Below, one piece after another: positions 48,360 through 57,797 of a stretch of 64,000 nucleotides of DNA. A model generated the notes under the pieces. That model did no database searches and was not told the DNA's origin. It worked only from the letters and a program-made list of their open reading frames with translations. The position numbers and the translations under genes were made by a program. Source of the stretch: Frigoribacterium sp. Leaf263 (GTDB taxonomy: Bacteria; Actinomycetota; Actinomycetes; Actinomycetales; Microbacteriaceae); NCBI RefSeq assembly GCF_001422285.1, contig NZ_LMMO01000004.1, forward strand, positions 631 to 64,630, in the 5' to 3' direction. Positions within the stretch are counted from its first letter, which is position 1; every line of letters starts with the position of its first letter.

Positions 48360-49333
48360 ACCCTCTGGGGCGCACCGCCCGGGGGGACGACGCCCGCGGT
48401 CCCGACCTCCGCCGCGCCTCCTGCCGGGGTCTCGTCGGCGGCGGCCGGTGCGAGCGGCGCGACCGGCGACCGCGGCACCCGGCTCGCGAAGAGCACCCCG
48501 CCCACCACGATCACTCCGGCGATCAGCTCGACCAGGTCGGGCACCTCGTCGAACGCGATCCACGAGGCCAGCACGCCGATCACGGGCACGAGCATCGAGA
48601 ACGGTGCGACGGTGCTCGACGGGTACGTCGCGAGGAGGCGCGTCCACAGCCCGTAGCCCAGCACCGTGGCGACGAGCACCACGTAGAGCAGCCCCACGAC
48701 CGCGGGCAGCGCGTCGAGCGTGAACACGGTCGCGAACGTCTCGCCGATGCGCGCGGGGCCCTCGACGACGAACGACAGCGCGAGCATCGGGATGGGCGGC
48801 ACGACCGACATCCACAGCGTCAGATGCAGCGGGTTCGGGGCCGCCGCCCGGCGCACGGCCACGTTGCCGAGCGCCCAGCCGAGCGCCGCGCAGAGGCACA
48901 GCACCACGGGCAGCAGCGCCGCCACCTGCGACCGGTGCACCGCGATCACGGCCAGGGCCAGCACGGCGATCCCGATGCCGATGGCCTGCCGCCGCGTGAT
49001 CCGCTCGCGCAGCCAGATGCCCGCGATCACGACGGTGAACGGCGCCGACGCCTGCAGCACGAGCGACGCGAGACCCGACGGCATGCCCGCCTTCATGCCG
49101 AGGTACAGGAACCCGAACTGGAGGATGCCCAGGGCGAAGCCGACCATCAGGAGGCGCGACCAGGGGATCGCCGGACGCGGCACCAGCAGCAGGGTCGGCA
49201 CCGCCAGCAGCGCGAAGCGCACGGCGACCAGCAGGAACGGCGGGAAGTGCTCGAGCGCCAGCGCCGTCATCGGGAAGTTCACGCCCCAGCAGACCGCGAC
49301 GACGAGGGCGAGGAGGCGGTCGCGGGGGCTCAT
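48353..49333 (-). CDS. EamA/DMT family transporter
   Basis: The 326-residue membrane protein has ten predicted helices and two EamA repeats (LLALVVAVCWGVNFPMTALAL and a second starting at about 150). Such transporters export amino acids or other metabolites. The C-terminal tail (about 290-326) is disordered and rich in Ala, Pro and Gly, with repeat copy 48413; two further copies (48632, 49148) encode RLL segments. It is divergent from a LysR regulator gene that probably controls it. Confidence 0.9.
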   Translation of the reverse strand: MSPRDRLLALVVAVCWGVNFPMTALALEHFPPFLLVAVRFALLAVPTLLLVPRPAIPWSRLLMVGFALGILQFGFLYLGMKAGMPSGLASLVLQASAPFTVVIAGIWLRERITRRQAIGIGIAVLALAVIAVHRSQVAALLPVVLCLCAALGWALGNVAVRRAAAPNPLHLTLWMSVVPPIPMLALSFVVEGPARIGETFATVFTLDALPAVVGLLYVVLVATVLGYGLWTRLLATYPSSTVAPFSMLVPVIGVLASWIAFDEVPDLVELIAGVIVVGGVLFASRVPRSPVAPLAPAAADETPAGGAAEVGTAGVVPPGGAPQRVR

Positions 49334-49404
49334 GGCTCCATGCTGGCGGAGGTGTCGTTGCAGGACCAGCGCGGATCGGCGAGGTGACCTTGTAGCCTCC
49401 CTTC

Positions 49405-50343
49405 ATGGACGTGCAGCACCTCGAACTGCTCCGCGAGCTCGACGAGCGGGGCAGCGTCACCGCCGTCGCCGCGGCGACGCACCGCTCGCCGAGCGCCGTC
49501 TCGCAGCAGCTCAAGACCCTGCAGCGGCAGCTCGGCGTCGAGCTGGTGAGACGCGTCGGTCGCGGGGTGCGGCTGACGGAGGCGGGGCAGGCGCTCGCCC
49601 GCGCCTCCGTGGCCGTGTCGACGGCGGTCGCCGAGGCCGAGGCGACCCTCGAGGCCGTCCGCGGCGGCACGTCGGGTGCGGTGCGGCTCGCGGTGTTCCC
49701 GTCGGCGGCCGAGCTGCTCGTGCCGGGCTTCGTGACCCGGATGCGGCGACACCCGGCCGTCGAGGTCGAGATCGACGACCGGGACGTCAGCGAAGACGAG
49801 TTCCCCCGACTGACGGCCGACTTCGACGTCGTGGTGGGGCACCGGTCGGACGGCGTCGCGCCTCCCGACCTCGCGGGGTCGACGGTCGTGCCGCTGCTGC
49901 GCGAGCCGCTCGAGGTGGCGATGCCGCTCGATCACCCCCTGGCGGGGCGGGAGCGCGTGACGATGACCGACGTGATCGGCGACCGCTGGATCGGCGTGCC
50001 CGTCGGGTACCCGATCGACCGGGTGCTGGCGGCGATGGCGCTGCGGGCCGGGGTGACGCCCGACGTGGTGTACCGCAGCCTGCACCTGCCGCTGCTCGAG
50101 AACATGGTGGCCGCGGGTCACGGCATCGCCCTGGTGCCGCGGCACACCTCGGCGGGGCGGGCGGCGGGCCGGTTCCACCTCGCGACGCTCGAGAACGTGC
50201 ACGCGGGGCGGCACATCGAGGCGCTCATGCGCCCTGATCGCGCCGTTCGACCGGCCGTGCGGCTCGTGGTCGACGAGCTGCTCGCCGAGGCGCGGGTCAC
50301 CGAGGCCGCCTCGGAGGAGGCGCGGCGCCGGAGGTCGGGCTAG
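49405..50343 (+). CDS. LysR family transcriptional regulator
   Basis: The 312-residue regulator has an N-terminal winged HTH (VAAATHRSPSAVSQQLKTLQRQLGVELVRRVGRGVRLTEAG) and a substrate-binding-like effector domain. The divergent EamA gene is its likely target across a 71-base gap. The C-terminus, LLAEARVTEAASEEARRRRSG, consists of two dispersed-repeat-derived stretches (50288 variant and 50314), a tail normal family members lack. Its stop overlaps the convergent M23 peptidase stop. Confidence 0.92.
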   Translation: MDVQHLELLRELDERGSVTAVAAATHRSPSAVSQQLKTLQRQLGVELVRRVGRGVRLTEAGQALARASVAVSTAVAEAEATLEAVRGGTSGAVRLAVFPSAAELLVPGFVTRMRRHPAVEVEIDDRDVSEDEFPRLTADFDVVVGHRSDGVAPPDLAGSTVVPLLREPLEVAMPLDHPLAGRERVTMTDVIGDRWIGVPVGYPIDRVLAAMALRAGVTPDVVYRSLHLPLLENMVAAGHGIALVPRHTSAGRAAGRFHLATLENVHAGRHIEALMRPDRAVRPAVRLVVDELLAEARVTEAASEEARRRRSG

Positions 50344-51635
50344 CGGACGCCCTGCGTGGCGAGGTAGGCGACGGGGTCGGTCGCGAGACCGTTCTGGCGG
50401 ACCTCGAGGTGCAGGTGGCACCCGGTCGAGCCGCCGGCCGTGCCGACGCCCGCGATGTTCTGGCCCGGGGTGACGGTCTGACCCTGCGAGACGTAGATGC
50501 CCGACGACTCCATGTGGCCGTAGGCGCTGCTGATGCCGTCGCCGTGGTCGATGATCACGAGGTTGCCGTAACCGCCCGCGGGGCCGGCGTAGGTGACCGT
50601 GCCGGCGGCGATCGAGTAGATCGGGGTGCCGCACGAGGCGCCGAAGTCGGCACCGGCGTGGAGCTTCCAGGCGCCGGTGATCGGGTGGATGCGGTACCCG
50701 TACGCCTGGTACGAACCGAACGAGCGGATGGCCGCGACCCAGCCGGTGCCGGGGTCGGGCTGCGTGGTGCCGGGGCCGGAGCCCGCGCCGACGCTGATGG
50801 GGCCGGTGCCGGCGGCGCCGGCCTGACCGACGGCCCGGGCCGCGGCGGCCTCGGCCGCCTTCGCGTCGCGGTACGCCTCTTCGATCGAGACGCGGTCGTC
50901 TCGGAGGGCGACGAGCTGGGCCGCGAGCATGGTCTTCTGGGTGTCGATCGACGACGCGTCGGCCTTGGCGGCCTCGTTGGCGGCGACGGCCTCGTCGAGC
51001 GCCGAGTCGGCCTCGTCGGCGAGACGGTCGCGCTCGTCGAGGGCGACCTTGGCCTGGTCGGCGAGCGACGTGGCGAGGTTGTCGGCGGCGACGGCGCGGT
51101 CGCGCAGCGCCTCGAGGTTCTCGCCGATCTTGCTCGACATGCTGAGACCGCGGAGGACGTCTTCGGCGCCGTCGCCCGACGACAGCAGGTCGCTCAGGTT
51201 GCCGCTGCTCGACGGGCGGACGAGCATGGCCGCGGCCTGACCGACCACGATCTCGGACGACTCGGCCTGCTGACCCGCCTCATCCGCCTTCTTCTGGATC
51301 GACCGGTGACGGGCGTTGGCCTCGTCGACGGCGGCCTGCGCGGCGACGAGCGCCTCACCCGCGGCGTCGGCGGCCTTCTGCGCGTCGGCGGCGCGGTTCG
51401 TGGCCGCCTCGAGTGCCGCCTCGACCTCGACGATGGCCTCTTTCTTGCTGGCCTCCGAGCCACGGGCCTCTTCGACCTGCTGCCAGGTGGGGGCGGCGGC
51501 CTGGGCCTGGGCGGGGACGACGAGCAGCGAGGCGACGCTCAACCCGACGACGGCGAGAGCGGTCGTGACGACGCGACGACCCCGGGAGGCGCGGGTCGAC
51601 CCGACGAGGTCGGGGCGCGTGGTGAGGCGATGCAT
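50340..51635 (-). CDS. exported M23 family peptidase with coiled coil
   Basis: The 431-residue cell-wall hydrolase has a signal peptide (about 1-46, ending AQAQAAA), a long alpha-helical coiled coil (about 48-260) as in EnvC/PcsB-type regulators, a Gly/Pro linker, and a LytM zinc endopeptidase domain with HAGADFG and HLHLEV as metal ligands. It acts at the septum or side wall to cut peptidoglycan cross-bridges. A GGGAGGCGCGGGTCGACC repeat variant (51583) encodes part of the N-terminal STRASRGRR, which gives the signal peptide its basic start. Confidence 0.93.
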   Translation of the reverse strand: MHRLTTRPDLVGSTRASRGRRVVTTALAVVGLSVASLLVVPAQAQAAAPTWQQVEEARGSEASKKEAIVEVEAALEAATNRAADAQKAADAAGEALVAAQAAVDEANARHRSIQKKADEAGQQAESSEIVVGQAAAMLVRPSSSGNLSDLLSSGDGAEDVLRGLSMSSKIGENLEALRDRAVAADNLATSLADQAKVALDERDRLADEADSALDEAVAANEAAKADASSIDTQKTMLAAQLVALRDDRVSIEEAYRDAKAAEAAAARAVGQAGAAGTGPISVGAGSGPGTTQPDPGTGWVAAIRSFGSYQAYGYRIHPITGAWKLHAGADFGASCGTPIYSIAAGTVTYAGPAGGYGNLVIIDHGDGISSAYGHMESSGIYVSQGQTVTPGQNIAGVGTAGGSTGCHLHLEVRQNGLATDPVAYLATQGVR

Positions 51636-51764
51636 GCTTCTCAGTCTCGGTCAGAACGGCTGGGACATCCCTCGACGAGTGCCGACGGGCCTGCCAAGAC
51701 TATCGTGATGACCTCTCGCCGAGACGGAAACGCCCCCGGTCTGGGGATGACGACCGGCTGGATC

Positions 51765-51775
51765 CGCGCCTCCTC
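51765..51775 (-). repeat. dispersed repeat copy, intergenic
   Basis: GATCCGCGCCTCCTCGGC lies between the divergent M23 peptidase and uracil permease genes. Confidence 0.85.
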
Positions 51776-51856
51776 GGCATCCCTCCCCCTGCGGAGTGAA
51801 CCCCTGGCTTAACACGGTCGTCACATGCGCGTCGCATCCGGGTGACGAGCGTGCCC

Positions 51857-51862
51857 TAGCGT
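51857..51862 (+). promoter_or_regulatory. -10 box of the NCS2 transporter gene
   Basis: TAGCGT, with a leader of about 28 bases containing GGAGG before the ATG. Confidence 0.45.
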
Positions 51863-51896
51863 CGTCACGACCGATGCAGGACATTCCGGAGGCACC

Positions 51897-53327
51897 ATGA
51901 CCACGAGCGATCAGACCGTCGAGAAGCCCGAGAAGCGACCCGTCGACCGGATCCCGCCGCTGAGACGGCTGTTCCCGCTGGGGCTGCAGCACGTGCTCGC
52001 GATGTACGCCGGCGCGGTCGCCGTGCCGCTGATCGTCGGCGGGGCGCTCGTCGGCATGGGCGAGCTCGAGCCGGGCGACATCGCCTACCTGATCAGCGCG
52101 GACCTCCTCGTCGCCGGCATCGCCACGATCATCCAGTCGATCGGGTTCTGGCGGTTCGGCGTGCGGCTGCCGCTCATGCAGGGCTGCACCTTCGCCGCCG
52201 TCGGGCCGATGATCGTCATCGGCGGCGAGTACGGGATCACCGCGATCTACGGCTCCGTCATCGCCAGCGGCCTGTTCATGATGCTGCTCGCGCCGTTCTT
52301 CTCCCGGCTCGTCCGGTTCTTCCCGCCGATCGTGACCGGCACGGTCATCCTCATCATCGGCGTCTCGCTGATGGACGTCGCGGCCGGCTGGGTCGGCGGC
52401 GGCACCGGCTCGGCGGACTTCGGCAGACCCCTCGACATCGGCTTCGCCGCGGGCACCCTGCTGCTGATCATCCTGATCGAGCGGTTCGCGCCTCCGGCGA
52501 TCCAGCGGGTGTCGATCCTGCTCGGACTCGTCATCGGCACGCTCGTCGCCTTGCCCTTCGGCCTGACCGACTGGAGCGGCGTGGGCGAGAGCGCCTGGTT
52601 CGGCCTCGCCCTGCCCTTCCACTTCGGCCTGCCCACCTTCCCGATCAGCGCCATCGTCTCGATGTGCATCGTCGGCCTGGTGATCATGACCGAGACGACG
52701 GGCGACATCATCGCGGTCGGCGAGATCGTCGACGAGCCCGTCACCCCGCGCCGCCTCGCCGACGGCCTGCGCGCCGACGGCCTCTCGACCGTGATCGGCG
52801 GCGTCTTCAACACGTTCCCGTACACGGCCTTCGCCCAGAACGTCGGCCTGGTCAGCATCACCGGCGTGCGATCGCGCTACGTGGCGACGTTCGCCGGGGT
52901 CATCCTCGTCGTGCTCGGTCTCGTGCCGGCGCTGGGCGCGGTCGTCGAGGGCGTGCCCCTCGCGGTGCTCGGCGGCGCCGGCGTCGCCTTGTTCGGCATG
53001 GTCGCGGCCAGCGGGATCCGCACGCTGTCGAAGGTGCGGTTCAACAACTCGAACATCCTCATCGTCGCGGTCGCGCTCGGCGTCAGCCTGCTGCCGACCG
53101 TCAGCCCCGACATCTACGCGCAGTTCCCGACCTGGTTCACGATCATCTTCGACTCGGGCATCAGCGCCGGGGCACTCGTCGCCGTGCTGCTCAACCTGCT
53201 GCTCAACTCGGAGTCGCAGCAGCGGAGGTTCGGCGGCAGCGACCGCGACGTGTCGGCGCACGATGCCGTGCGGGGGCCGTCCGCCCCGGCCGCGGCCGAC
53301 CAGGGCGACCCGACCCGCGCCTCCTGA
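51897..53327 (+). CDS. NCS2 family nucleobase:cation symporter (uracil/xanthine permease)
   Basis: The 476-residue transporter has 12-14 membrane helices and NCS2 motifs QHVLAMYAGAVAVPLI, PLMQGCTFAAVGPM and NTFPYTAFAQNVGLVSITGVRSR (the QNVG motif). It imports uracil, xanthine or uric acid with protons or sodium; the exact base cannot be fixed. GGAGG sits ten bases before the ATG. The C-terminal tail ends DPTRAS with the stop, which is encoded by a dispersed repeat copy (53316). Confidence 0.93.
   Translation: MTTSDQTVEKPEKRPVDRIPPLRRLFPLGLQHVLAMYAGAVAVPLIVGGALVGMGELEPGDIAYLISADLLVAGIATIIQSIGFWRFGVRLPLMQGCTFAAVGPMIVIGGEYGITAIYGSVIASGLFMMLLAPFFSRLVRFFPPIVTGTVILIIGVSLMDVAAGWVGGGTGSADFGRPLDIGFAAGTLLLIILIERFAPPAIQRVSILLGLVIGTLVALPFGLTDWSGVGESAWFGLALPFHFGLPTFPISAIVSMCIVGLVIMTETTGDIIAVGEIVDEPVTPRRLADGLRADGLSTVIGGVFNTFPYTAFAQNVGLVSITGVRSRYVATFAGVILVVLGLVPALGAVVEGVPLAVLGGAGVALFGMVAASGIRTLSKVRFNNSNILIVAVALGVSLLPTVSPDIYAQFPTWFTIIFDSGISAGALVAVLLNLLLNSESQQRRFGGSDRDVSAHDAVRGPSAPAAADQGDPTRAS
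53316..53326 (-). repeat. dispersed repeat copy supplying a stop codon
   Basis: GACCCGCGCCTCCTGAGC: the codons GAC CCG ACC CGC GCC TCC TGA end the NCS2 transporter, so the repeat encodes its last residues and stop. Confidence 0.85.
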
Positions 53328-53387
53328 GCTCCTCCGGCAGCGGGTCTCCGCGGCGGGGCGGCCCTGGCGGCGACCTGGCGGCGGGGC

Positions 53388-53696
53388 TCAGCGGCGGGGG
53401 CGGCGGCCCGGCTTGTGGCGGTGGCGACGTCGCCGCGAGACGAGCATCACCACGAGGGCGACGAGGGCGGCCACGACCATCGCCGATCCGAACACGATCA
53501 GCACGGGTTGCGGATCGGTGCACGTCGGGTAGTCGACCGAGCAGGCGGTGAAGGGAGGCGCCTCCTCACCCGCGGCGTCGAGCACCGCGAAGGAGGCGCG
53601 CCCCAGCCAGAGGATCGCCAGACCGAGCAGGGTCACGACGACCAGCAGGCCGGCGAAGATGCGCCGCACGATACGGCCGTCGTCCACTGAGCTCAT
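53388..53696 (-). CDS. hypothetical two-helix membrane protein
   Basis: The 102-residue protein has two membrane helices (about 11-38 and 64-86) flanking a short extracellular loop with two cysteines (TACSVDYPTCTDP), and a basic tail RRRRHRHKPGRRPRR. Repeat copy 53590 and a palindromic GGAGGCGCCTCC (about 53557) lie in the loop region. I recognise no family. Confidence 0.65.
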   Translation of the reverse strand: MSSVDDGRIVRRIFAGLLVVVTLLGLAILWLGRASFAVLDAAGEEAPPFTACSVDYPTCTDPQPVLIVFGSAMVVAALVALVVMLVSRRRRHRHKPGRRPRR

Positions 53697-53790
53697 GGAT
53701 CGAGTCTCGCGCTCCGGCACCGCGCTGTCATCGGCCCCAGGGCGGACCCGGGATCGTTCGCGGGTCGCGCCGGACGCGCGAGCGACGAGC

Positions 53791-53801
53791 CGCGCCTCCT
53801 G
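53791..53801 (-). repeat. dispersed repeat copy, intergenic
   Basis: GAGCCGCGCCTCCTGCAG lies upstream of the SulP gene. Confidence 0.8.
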
Positions 53802-53927
53802 CAGCTGCGGCCGCACCCCCGCGAACGCGCACGGGCGAACGGACACGCGGACGGCCCGCGTCCGTCGCCTACAGTCGAACGCGCCGCATCGCGGCACCCC
53901 TCCCCCCTTCTTCCCCCAGGAGTCCCC

Positions 53928-55481
53928 GTGACCGCTCCCTCCTCCGCGCCCGCCGTGCGGCCGCACCGCGACGACACGGTCCTCGGCGTCCTGCGGTCAC
54001 CGCGCCTCCTGACCCGGGAGGCGCTGGCCGGCATCGTCACCACGCTCGCCCTCGTGCCCGAGGTCATCTCGTTCTCGGTGATCGCCGGCGTCGACCCGAT
54101 GGTCAGCCTGGTCGCCTCGATCGTGCTCGCCCTCGTCATGTCGCTGCTCGGCGGTCGACCCGCCATGGTCACGGCCGCGGCCGGTTCGGTCGCGCTCGTC
54201 ATCGCCCCGCTCGTCCGCGCGCACGGCGTCGAGTACGTGCTGCCGGCCGTGCTGCTCGCCGGCGTCATCCAGATCGCGTTCGGCACGGCGGGGCTCGCCC
54301 GCCTCATGCGGTTCATCCCGCGCTCGGTGATGATCGGCTTCGTCAACGCCCTCGGCATCCTGATCTTCATGGCGCAGGTGCCGCACCTCATCGACGTGCC
54401 GTGGATCGTCTACCCGCTCTTCGTGCTGACCATCGTGATCGTCGTGCTGCTGCCGCGTCTGACCAAGGCCGTGCCGGCGCCGCTCGTCGCCATCGTCGTC
54501 GTGACCGTGATCGTCGTGGCCGCCGGGCTCGACGTGACCACCGTCGGCGACGAGGGCGAGATGGGCGGCGGGCTGCCCGGCCTCACCCCCTGGCTCGTGC
54601 CGTTCTCGCTCGAGACGCTCGGCATCATCCTGCCGACGGCCCTGAGCGTCGCGTTCGTCGGCCTGATGGAGACCCTGCTGACCGCCAAGCTCGTCGACGA
54701 CATCACCGAGACGCCGTCACGCAAGGGCAAGGAGTCGTGGGCACTCGGCGTCGCGAACATCGCCGCCGGCGCCTACGGCGGCATCGCGGGCTGCGCCATG
54801 ATCGGCCAGACCGTCGTGAACGTGAAGATCGGCCGCGCCCGCACCCGGGTGTCGACCGTCGTCGCGGGGCTGTTCCTGCTGCTGCTCGTCACCGCCCTCA
54901 GCGAGGTGATGGCGCGGATCCCGATGGTCGCCCTCGCCGCGGTCATGATGATCGTCGCGATCTCGACGGTCGACTGGCACAGCGTCCGGCCGTCGACGCT
55001 GCGGCGCGTGCCGATCCCCGAGACGCTCGTCATGGTCGTCACCGTCGCCGTCGTCGTCGCGACCGACAACCTCGCCCTCGGCGTCGCAGTCGGCGTGCTG
55101 CTCGCGATGGTGCTGTTCGCGCGGCGGATCGCCCACGTGATCCGGGTCGAGCGGACCGTCGAAGGAGGCGCGGCGCGGGCGGACGACGGCGCGCCCGGGA
55201 GTGCAGGGCCCGGGCGCGACGCCTCGGTCCGCTACGACGTGATCGGGCCGCTGTTCTTCGGCAGCAGCAACGATCTCGTGGAGCACTTCTCGTACGCCGA
55301 CGACCCGGCACGGGTGACGATCGACCTGACCCGCGCCTCCGTGTGGGACGCCTCGAGCGTCGCAGCCCTCGACGCCGTCGGCACGAAGTACGCCGCCCAC
55401 GGCGTCGAGGTCGAGTTCGTCGGCCTCGACGAGCGCAGCACCGAGTTCCACGGGCGGCTGACGGGCCGGCTCGGCAGCTGA
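53928..55481 (+). CDS. SulP family anion transporter with STAS domain
   Basis: The 517-residue transporter has 10-12 membrane helices, the SulP start GIVTTLALVPEVISFSVIAGVDP, and a C-terminal STAS domain (about 405-510, VRYDVIGPLFFGSSNDLVEHF). It carries sulfate, bicarbonate or a similar anion. Repeat copies encode SPRLLTREA (54001), EGGAARA (55162) and RAS (55328) in the N-terminal tail, inter-domain linker and STAS domain. GTG start at 53928 with CAGGAG upstream. Confidence 0.93.
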   Translation: MTAPSSAPAVRPHRDDTVLGVLRSPRLLTREALAGIVTTLALVPEVISFSVIAGVDPMVSLVASIVLALVMSLLGGRPAMVTAAAGSVALVIAPLVRAHGVEYVLPAVLLAGVIQIAFGTAGLARLMRFIPRSVMIGFVNALGILIFMAQVPHLIDVPWIVYPLFVLTIVIVVLLPRLTKAVPAPLVAIVVVTVIVVAAGLDVTTVGDEGEMGGGLPGLTPWLVPFSLETLGIILPTALSVAFVGLMETLLTAKLVDDITETPSRKGKESWALGVANIAAGAYGGIAGCAMIGQTVVNVKIGRARTRVSTVVAGLFLLLLVTALSEVMARIPMVALAAVMMIVAISTVDWHSVRPSTLRRVPIPETLVMVVTVAVVVATDNLALGVAVGVLLAMVLFARRIAHVIRVERTVEGGAARADDGAPGSAGPGRDASVRYDVIGPLFFGSSNDLVEHFSYADDPARVTIDLTRASVWDASSVAALDAVGTKYAAHGVEVEFVGLDERSTEFHGRLTGRLGS

Positions 55482-55503
55482 GCGGCGGCTGCGCGCAGCG
55501 CGC

Positions 55504-56178
55504 CTACGCGCGGCGGCGGCGCAGCTCTCGACGGAGGGCCCGGCGCTCGCGCCACGACGGCGGGGGCGGCGGCACGGCAGCGGCCTCGCGCTGGCGGCGC
55601 TCGATGCGGCGGCGGTGCCAGCCCAGCACCTCGGCGTCGACGTCGCGCGTCGGCGTCACCACGGGCGGGCCGCCGCGCAGCTGCCGCCTCGCCTCGATGA
55701 TCCGCGCGTTGTAGTCGTCGACGTGCGCCCGCACGGCCGCCTCGCTGAACAGCCCGTCGAGGGTCTGCTCGAACGTCGCATGCTCCGTCCGCAACGAGAG
55801 CGCCGGAGGCGCGAGCCCGGTCAGCCCCTCCCTCTCGATCAGGCCCCGGATCCACCAGTCGGGGTCGACCGTGTCGCCGGCCAGACCGGGCAGCGGCTTG
55901 CCGGCGAGCGGCAGGTCGTCGAAGTCACCGCGCGCGATGGCCTGGTCGATGGCCGTGCGGGCCCAGGCTCGCATCTCGGCCGCGGTGCGGTTGTCGGTCG
56001 GAGCGTCGGCGGCGGGAGCCGCACCGTCGGTGCGGTAGCGGGCCGCGGCGACCCGGGGATCGCTCGCCTGACCCTGTGCCGGGCCCGCGCCTCCTGCTCG
56101 CCCCGCGCCTCCTGCGCCTCCTGCGCCTCCTGCCCGAGCCGTCCCGCCGTCATCACCGGAGCCCGATCGCTGTTCCAT
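55504..56178 (-). CDS. DUF1992 (DnaJ-homologue) family protein
   Basis: The 224-residue cytosolic protein has the DUF1992 core AIDQAIARGDFDDLPLAGKPLPGL, then DPDWWIRGLIEREGL, found in DNAJC28-like proteins of unknown function. The N-terminal head [17 protein letters not shown] is coded by a tandem expansion of the dispersed repeat (56086-56132). The C-terminus is Arg-rich (RERRALRRELRRRRA). ATG at 56178. Confidence 0.88.
   Translation of the reverse strand: MEQRSGSGDDGGTARAGGAGGAGGAGRAGGAGPAQGQASDPRVAAARYRTDGAAPAADAPTDNRTAAEMRAWARTAIDQAIARGDFDDLPLAGKPLPGLAGDTVDPDWWIRGLIEREGLTGLAPPALSLRTEHATFEQTLDGLFSEAAVRAHVDDYNARIIEARRQLRGGPPVVTPTRDVDAEVLGWHRRRIERRQREAAAVPPPPPSWRERRALRRELRRRRA
56086..56132 (-). 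repeat. tandem expansion of the dispersed repeat
   Basis: Two full copies (CGCGCCTCCTG at 56086 and 56104) are followed by two more CGCCTCCTG units at 9-base period. All are in frame and encode AGG/AGR peptides in the DUF1992 protein. Confidence 0.85.
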
Positions 56179-56229
56179 GCGCGCGAGAGTACGCCGAACG
56201 CGCCGGGCCGGTCAGGGCCCGCGCGGCCC

Positions 56230-57591
56230 TCAGTCGCGCGGCGCGGGGGCGGCCGCAGCCGGGTCCGCGGCGGCCGCAGCCGGGTCGGCGGCAGCAGCGG
56301 CGGGGTCGGCAGCCGTGTGCGGCACCCGCCGCGCGAGCACGCCCGCGAGCAGCAGCACGATCACGCCGGCGACCGGCATGATCAGCAGACCCCAGCGCAG
56401 CGACGTCGCATCGGCGATCAGCCCGACCAGCGGCGGCGAGAACAGGAACCCGAGCCGCATCAGCCAGCTCAGCAGAGTCAGACCCGTGCCCCGGCGGAAG
56501 CCGGGCAGCTGATCGGCGGCGTGCATCGCCCCGGGGATCAGCGTCGCCACGCCGAAGCCGGCCGCGCCGAAGCCGATGATCGTGCCGGGGATCGACGGGA
56601 ACGCCAACGCGAGCCCCGTGCCGACCGCGACCAGCACGCCGCCGATCCGCGCGACGGTGCGCTGCCCCAGCCGATCGACCATGCCGTCGCCGACCAGCCG
56701 GCCGATCAGCTGCATGCCCGCGAGCGACACGAAGCCGAGCGACGCGATCGTGACGCTCGCGTCGAGCGAGCCCGAGAGGTAGACGGCGGCCCAGGTGTTG
56801 CCGGCGTCCTCGACGATGGCCGCGCTCATGGAGACGAGCACGAGGGCGGCCAGCACGGCCACCGTCCCGAAGCGGAGGGCCGAGCGGCCGGCGACCGCGG
56901 CGACCGACGCGACGGAGGGGTCGGACTCGACCCGCGCCTCCTCGGCTCCGGCGGCGACCGCCGCGTCGTCGGCGGCGCCCTCGCTCTCGTCGGTCGGCTC
57001 GGGGCCGGCGAGCATCCAGCGGTACGAGACGACGGCCACGACGCAGAAGATCGCGCCCGACACGGCCAGATGCGCCGGAGTCGGGATCCCGAGACCCGCG
57101 GCCGCACCGCCCATCAGGCCGCCGATGACGGCGCCGACGCTCCACGCCGCGTGGAACGAGTTGAGGATCGATCGGCCGTAGCGGCGCTGCACCCGCAGTC
57201 CGTGCGAGTTCTGGGCCACGTCGGTGATGGCGTCCATCGAGCCGGCCACGAAGAGACCCGCGGCCAGCAGGGCCCACGACGGGGAGACCCCCGCGGCCAG
57301 CACGCCGAACGCCGTCACGACGGTGCCGACCACTGCGACCCGCGACGACCGGAACCGCCGGATCAGCATGCCCGCCGCCAGCCCGGCGACGATCGCGCCG
57401 AGCGGGAACGCCGCGACGGCCAACCCGAACTCCGCGTTCGACAGCCCCAGCCCGGCCTTGATCGCCGGATACCGCGGCAGCAGGTTGGCGAACAGCGCCC
57501 CGTTCGTCAGGAACAGCAGCGAGACGGCCCAGCGCGCACGCCGGACGTCGCGAGGGACCGAGGGGCGGGGGCGAGACGTCGTCGTGCTCAT
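56230..57591 (-). CDS. MFS family transporter
   Basis: The 453-residue transporter has 12 predicted helices with a cytosolic loop between helices 6 and 7 (about 205-235) that contains GAEEARVESDPSVAS, encoded by repeat copy 56933. The C-terminal tail repeats DPAAAAADPAAAA, from a tandem DNA repeat. The substrate is unknown. ATG at 57591. Repeats near its promoter include 57621 and a 21-base direct duplication at about 57675-57718. Confidence 0.88.
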   Translation of the reverse strand: MSTTTSRPRPSVPRDVRRARWAVSLLFLTNGALFANLLPRYPAIKAGLGLSNAEFGLAVAAFPLGAIVAGLAAGMLIRRFRSSRVAVVGTVVTAFGVLAAGVSPSWALLAAGLFVAGSMDAITDVAQNSHGLRVQRRYGRSILNSFHAAWSVGAVIGGLMGGAAAGLGIPTPAHLAVSGAIFCVVAVVSYRWMLAGPEPTDESEGAADDAAVAAGAEEARVESDPSVASVAAVAGRSALRFGTVAVLAALVLVSMSAAIVEDAGNTWAAVYLSGSLDASVTIASLGFVSLAGMQLIGRLVGDGMVDRLGQRTVARIGGVLVAVGTGLALAFPSIPGTIIGFGAAGFGVATLIPGAMHAADQLPGFRRGTGLTLLSWLMRLGFLFSPPLVGLIADATSLRWGLLIMPVAGVIVLLLAGVLARRVPHTAADPAAAAADPAAAAADPAAAAPAPRD

Positions 57592-57620
57592 GGGGTCTTC
57601 CGGCTGGGAGGGGGTGGAGT

Positions 57621-57631
57621 CAGGAGGCGCG
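57621..57631 (+). repeat. dispersed repeat copy upstream of the MFS gene
   Basis: AGTCAGGAGGCGCGGTGC, 30 bases upstream of the MFS start on the opposite strand. Confidence 0.8.
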
Positions 57632-57674
57632 GTGCAGGGGGGGCTCGCAGGGCGCCGGGGACGCCGTGCGGGAC

Positions 57675-57718
57675 TGCGGGAGGTGCGGTGCAGGAGCTGC
57701 GGGAGGTGCGGTGCGGGA
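57675..57718 (+). repeat. 21-bp direct duplication
   Basis: CTGCGGGAGGTGCGGTGC occurs twice in tandem in the MFS upstream region. Confidence 0.7.
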
Positions 57719-57748
57719 CTTGCGAAGATGGCCGAGATCGCGCGGAGT

Positions 57749-57765
57749 GTACGGACGTACGTTAG
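57749..57765. promoter_or_regulatory. palindromic operator candidate upstream of the MFS gene
   Basis: TGTACGGACGTACGTTA contains overlapping TACG/CGTA inverted repeats, as in TetR-type operators. It lies about 160 bases from the MFS start, so the link is uncertain. Confidence 0.3.
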
Positions 57766-57797
57766 CGGGACGGGTGCGCTTCGCGCACTCTGACATG

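Noticed and set aside
51636-51896. c-di-AMP (ydaO) riboswitch upstream of the M23 peptidase
   Set aside because: The minus strand has GTTAAGCC, AGGGGTTCACTCC and GGGGGAGGGATG in roughly the right place, but I cannot align the conserved core with confidence. A covariance search would decide.
53553-53572. GGAGGCGCCTCC palindrome as a new element
   Set aside because: It looks like two half-copies of the dispersed repeat meeting head-on and is seen once.
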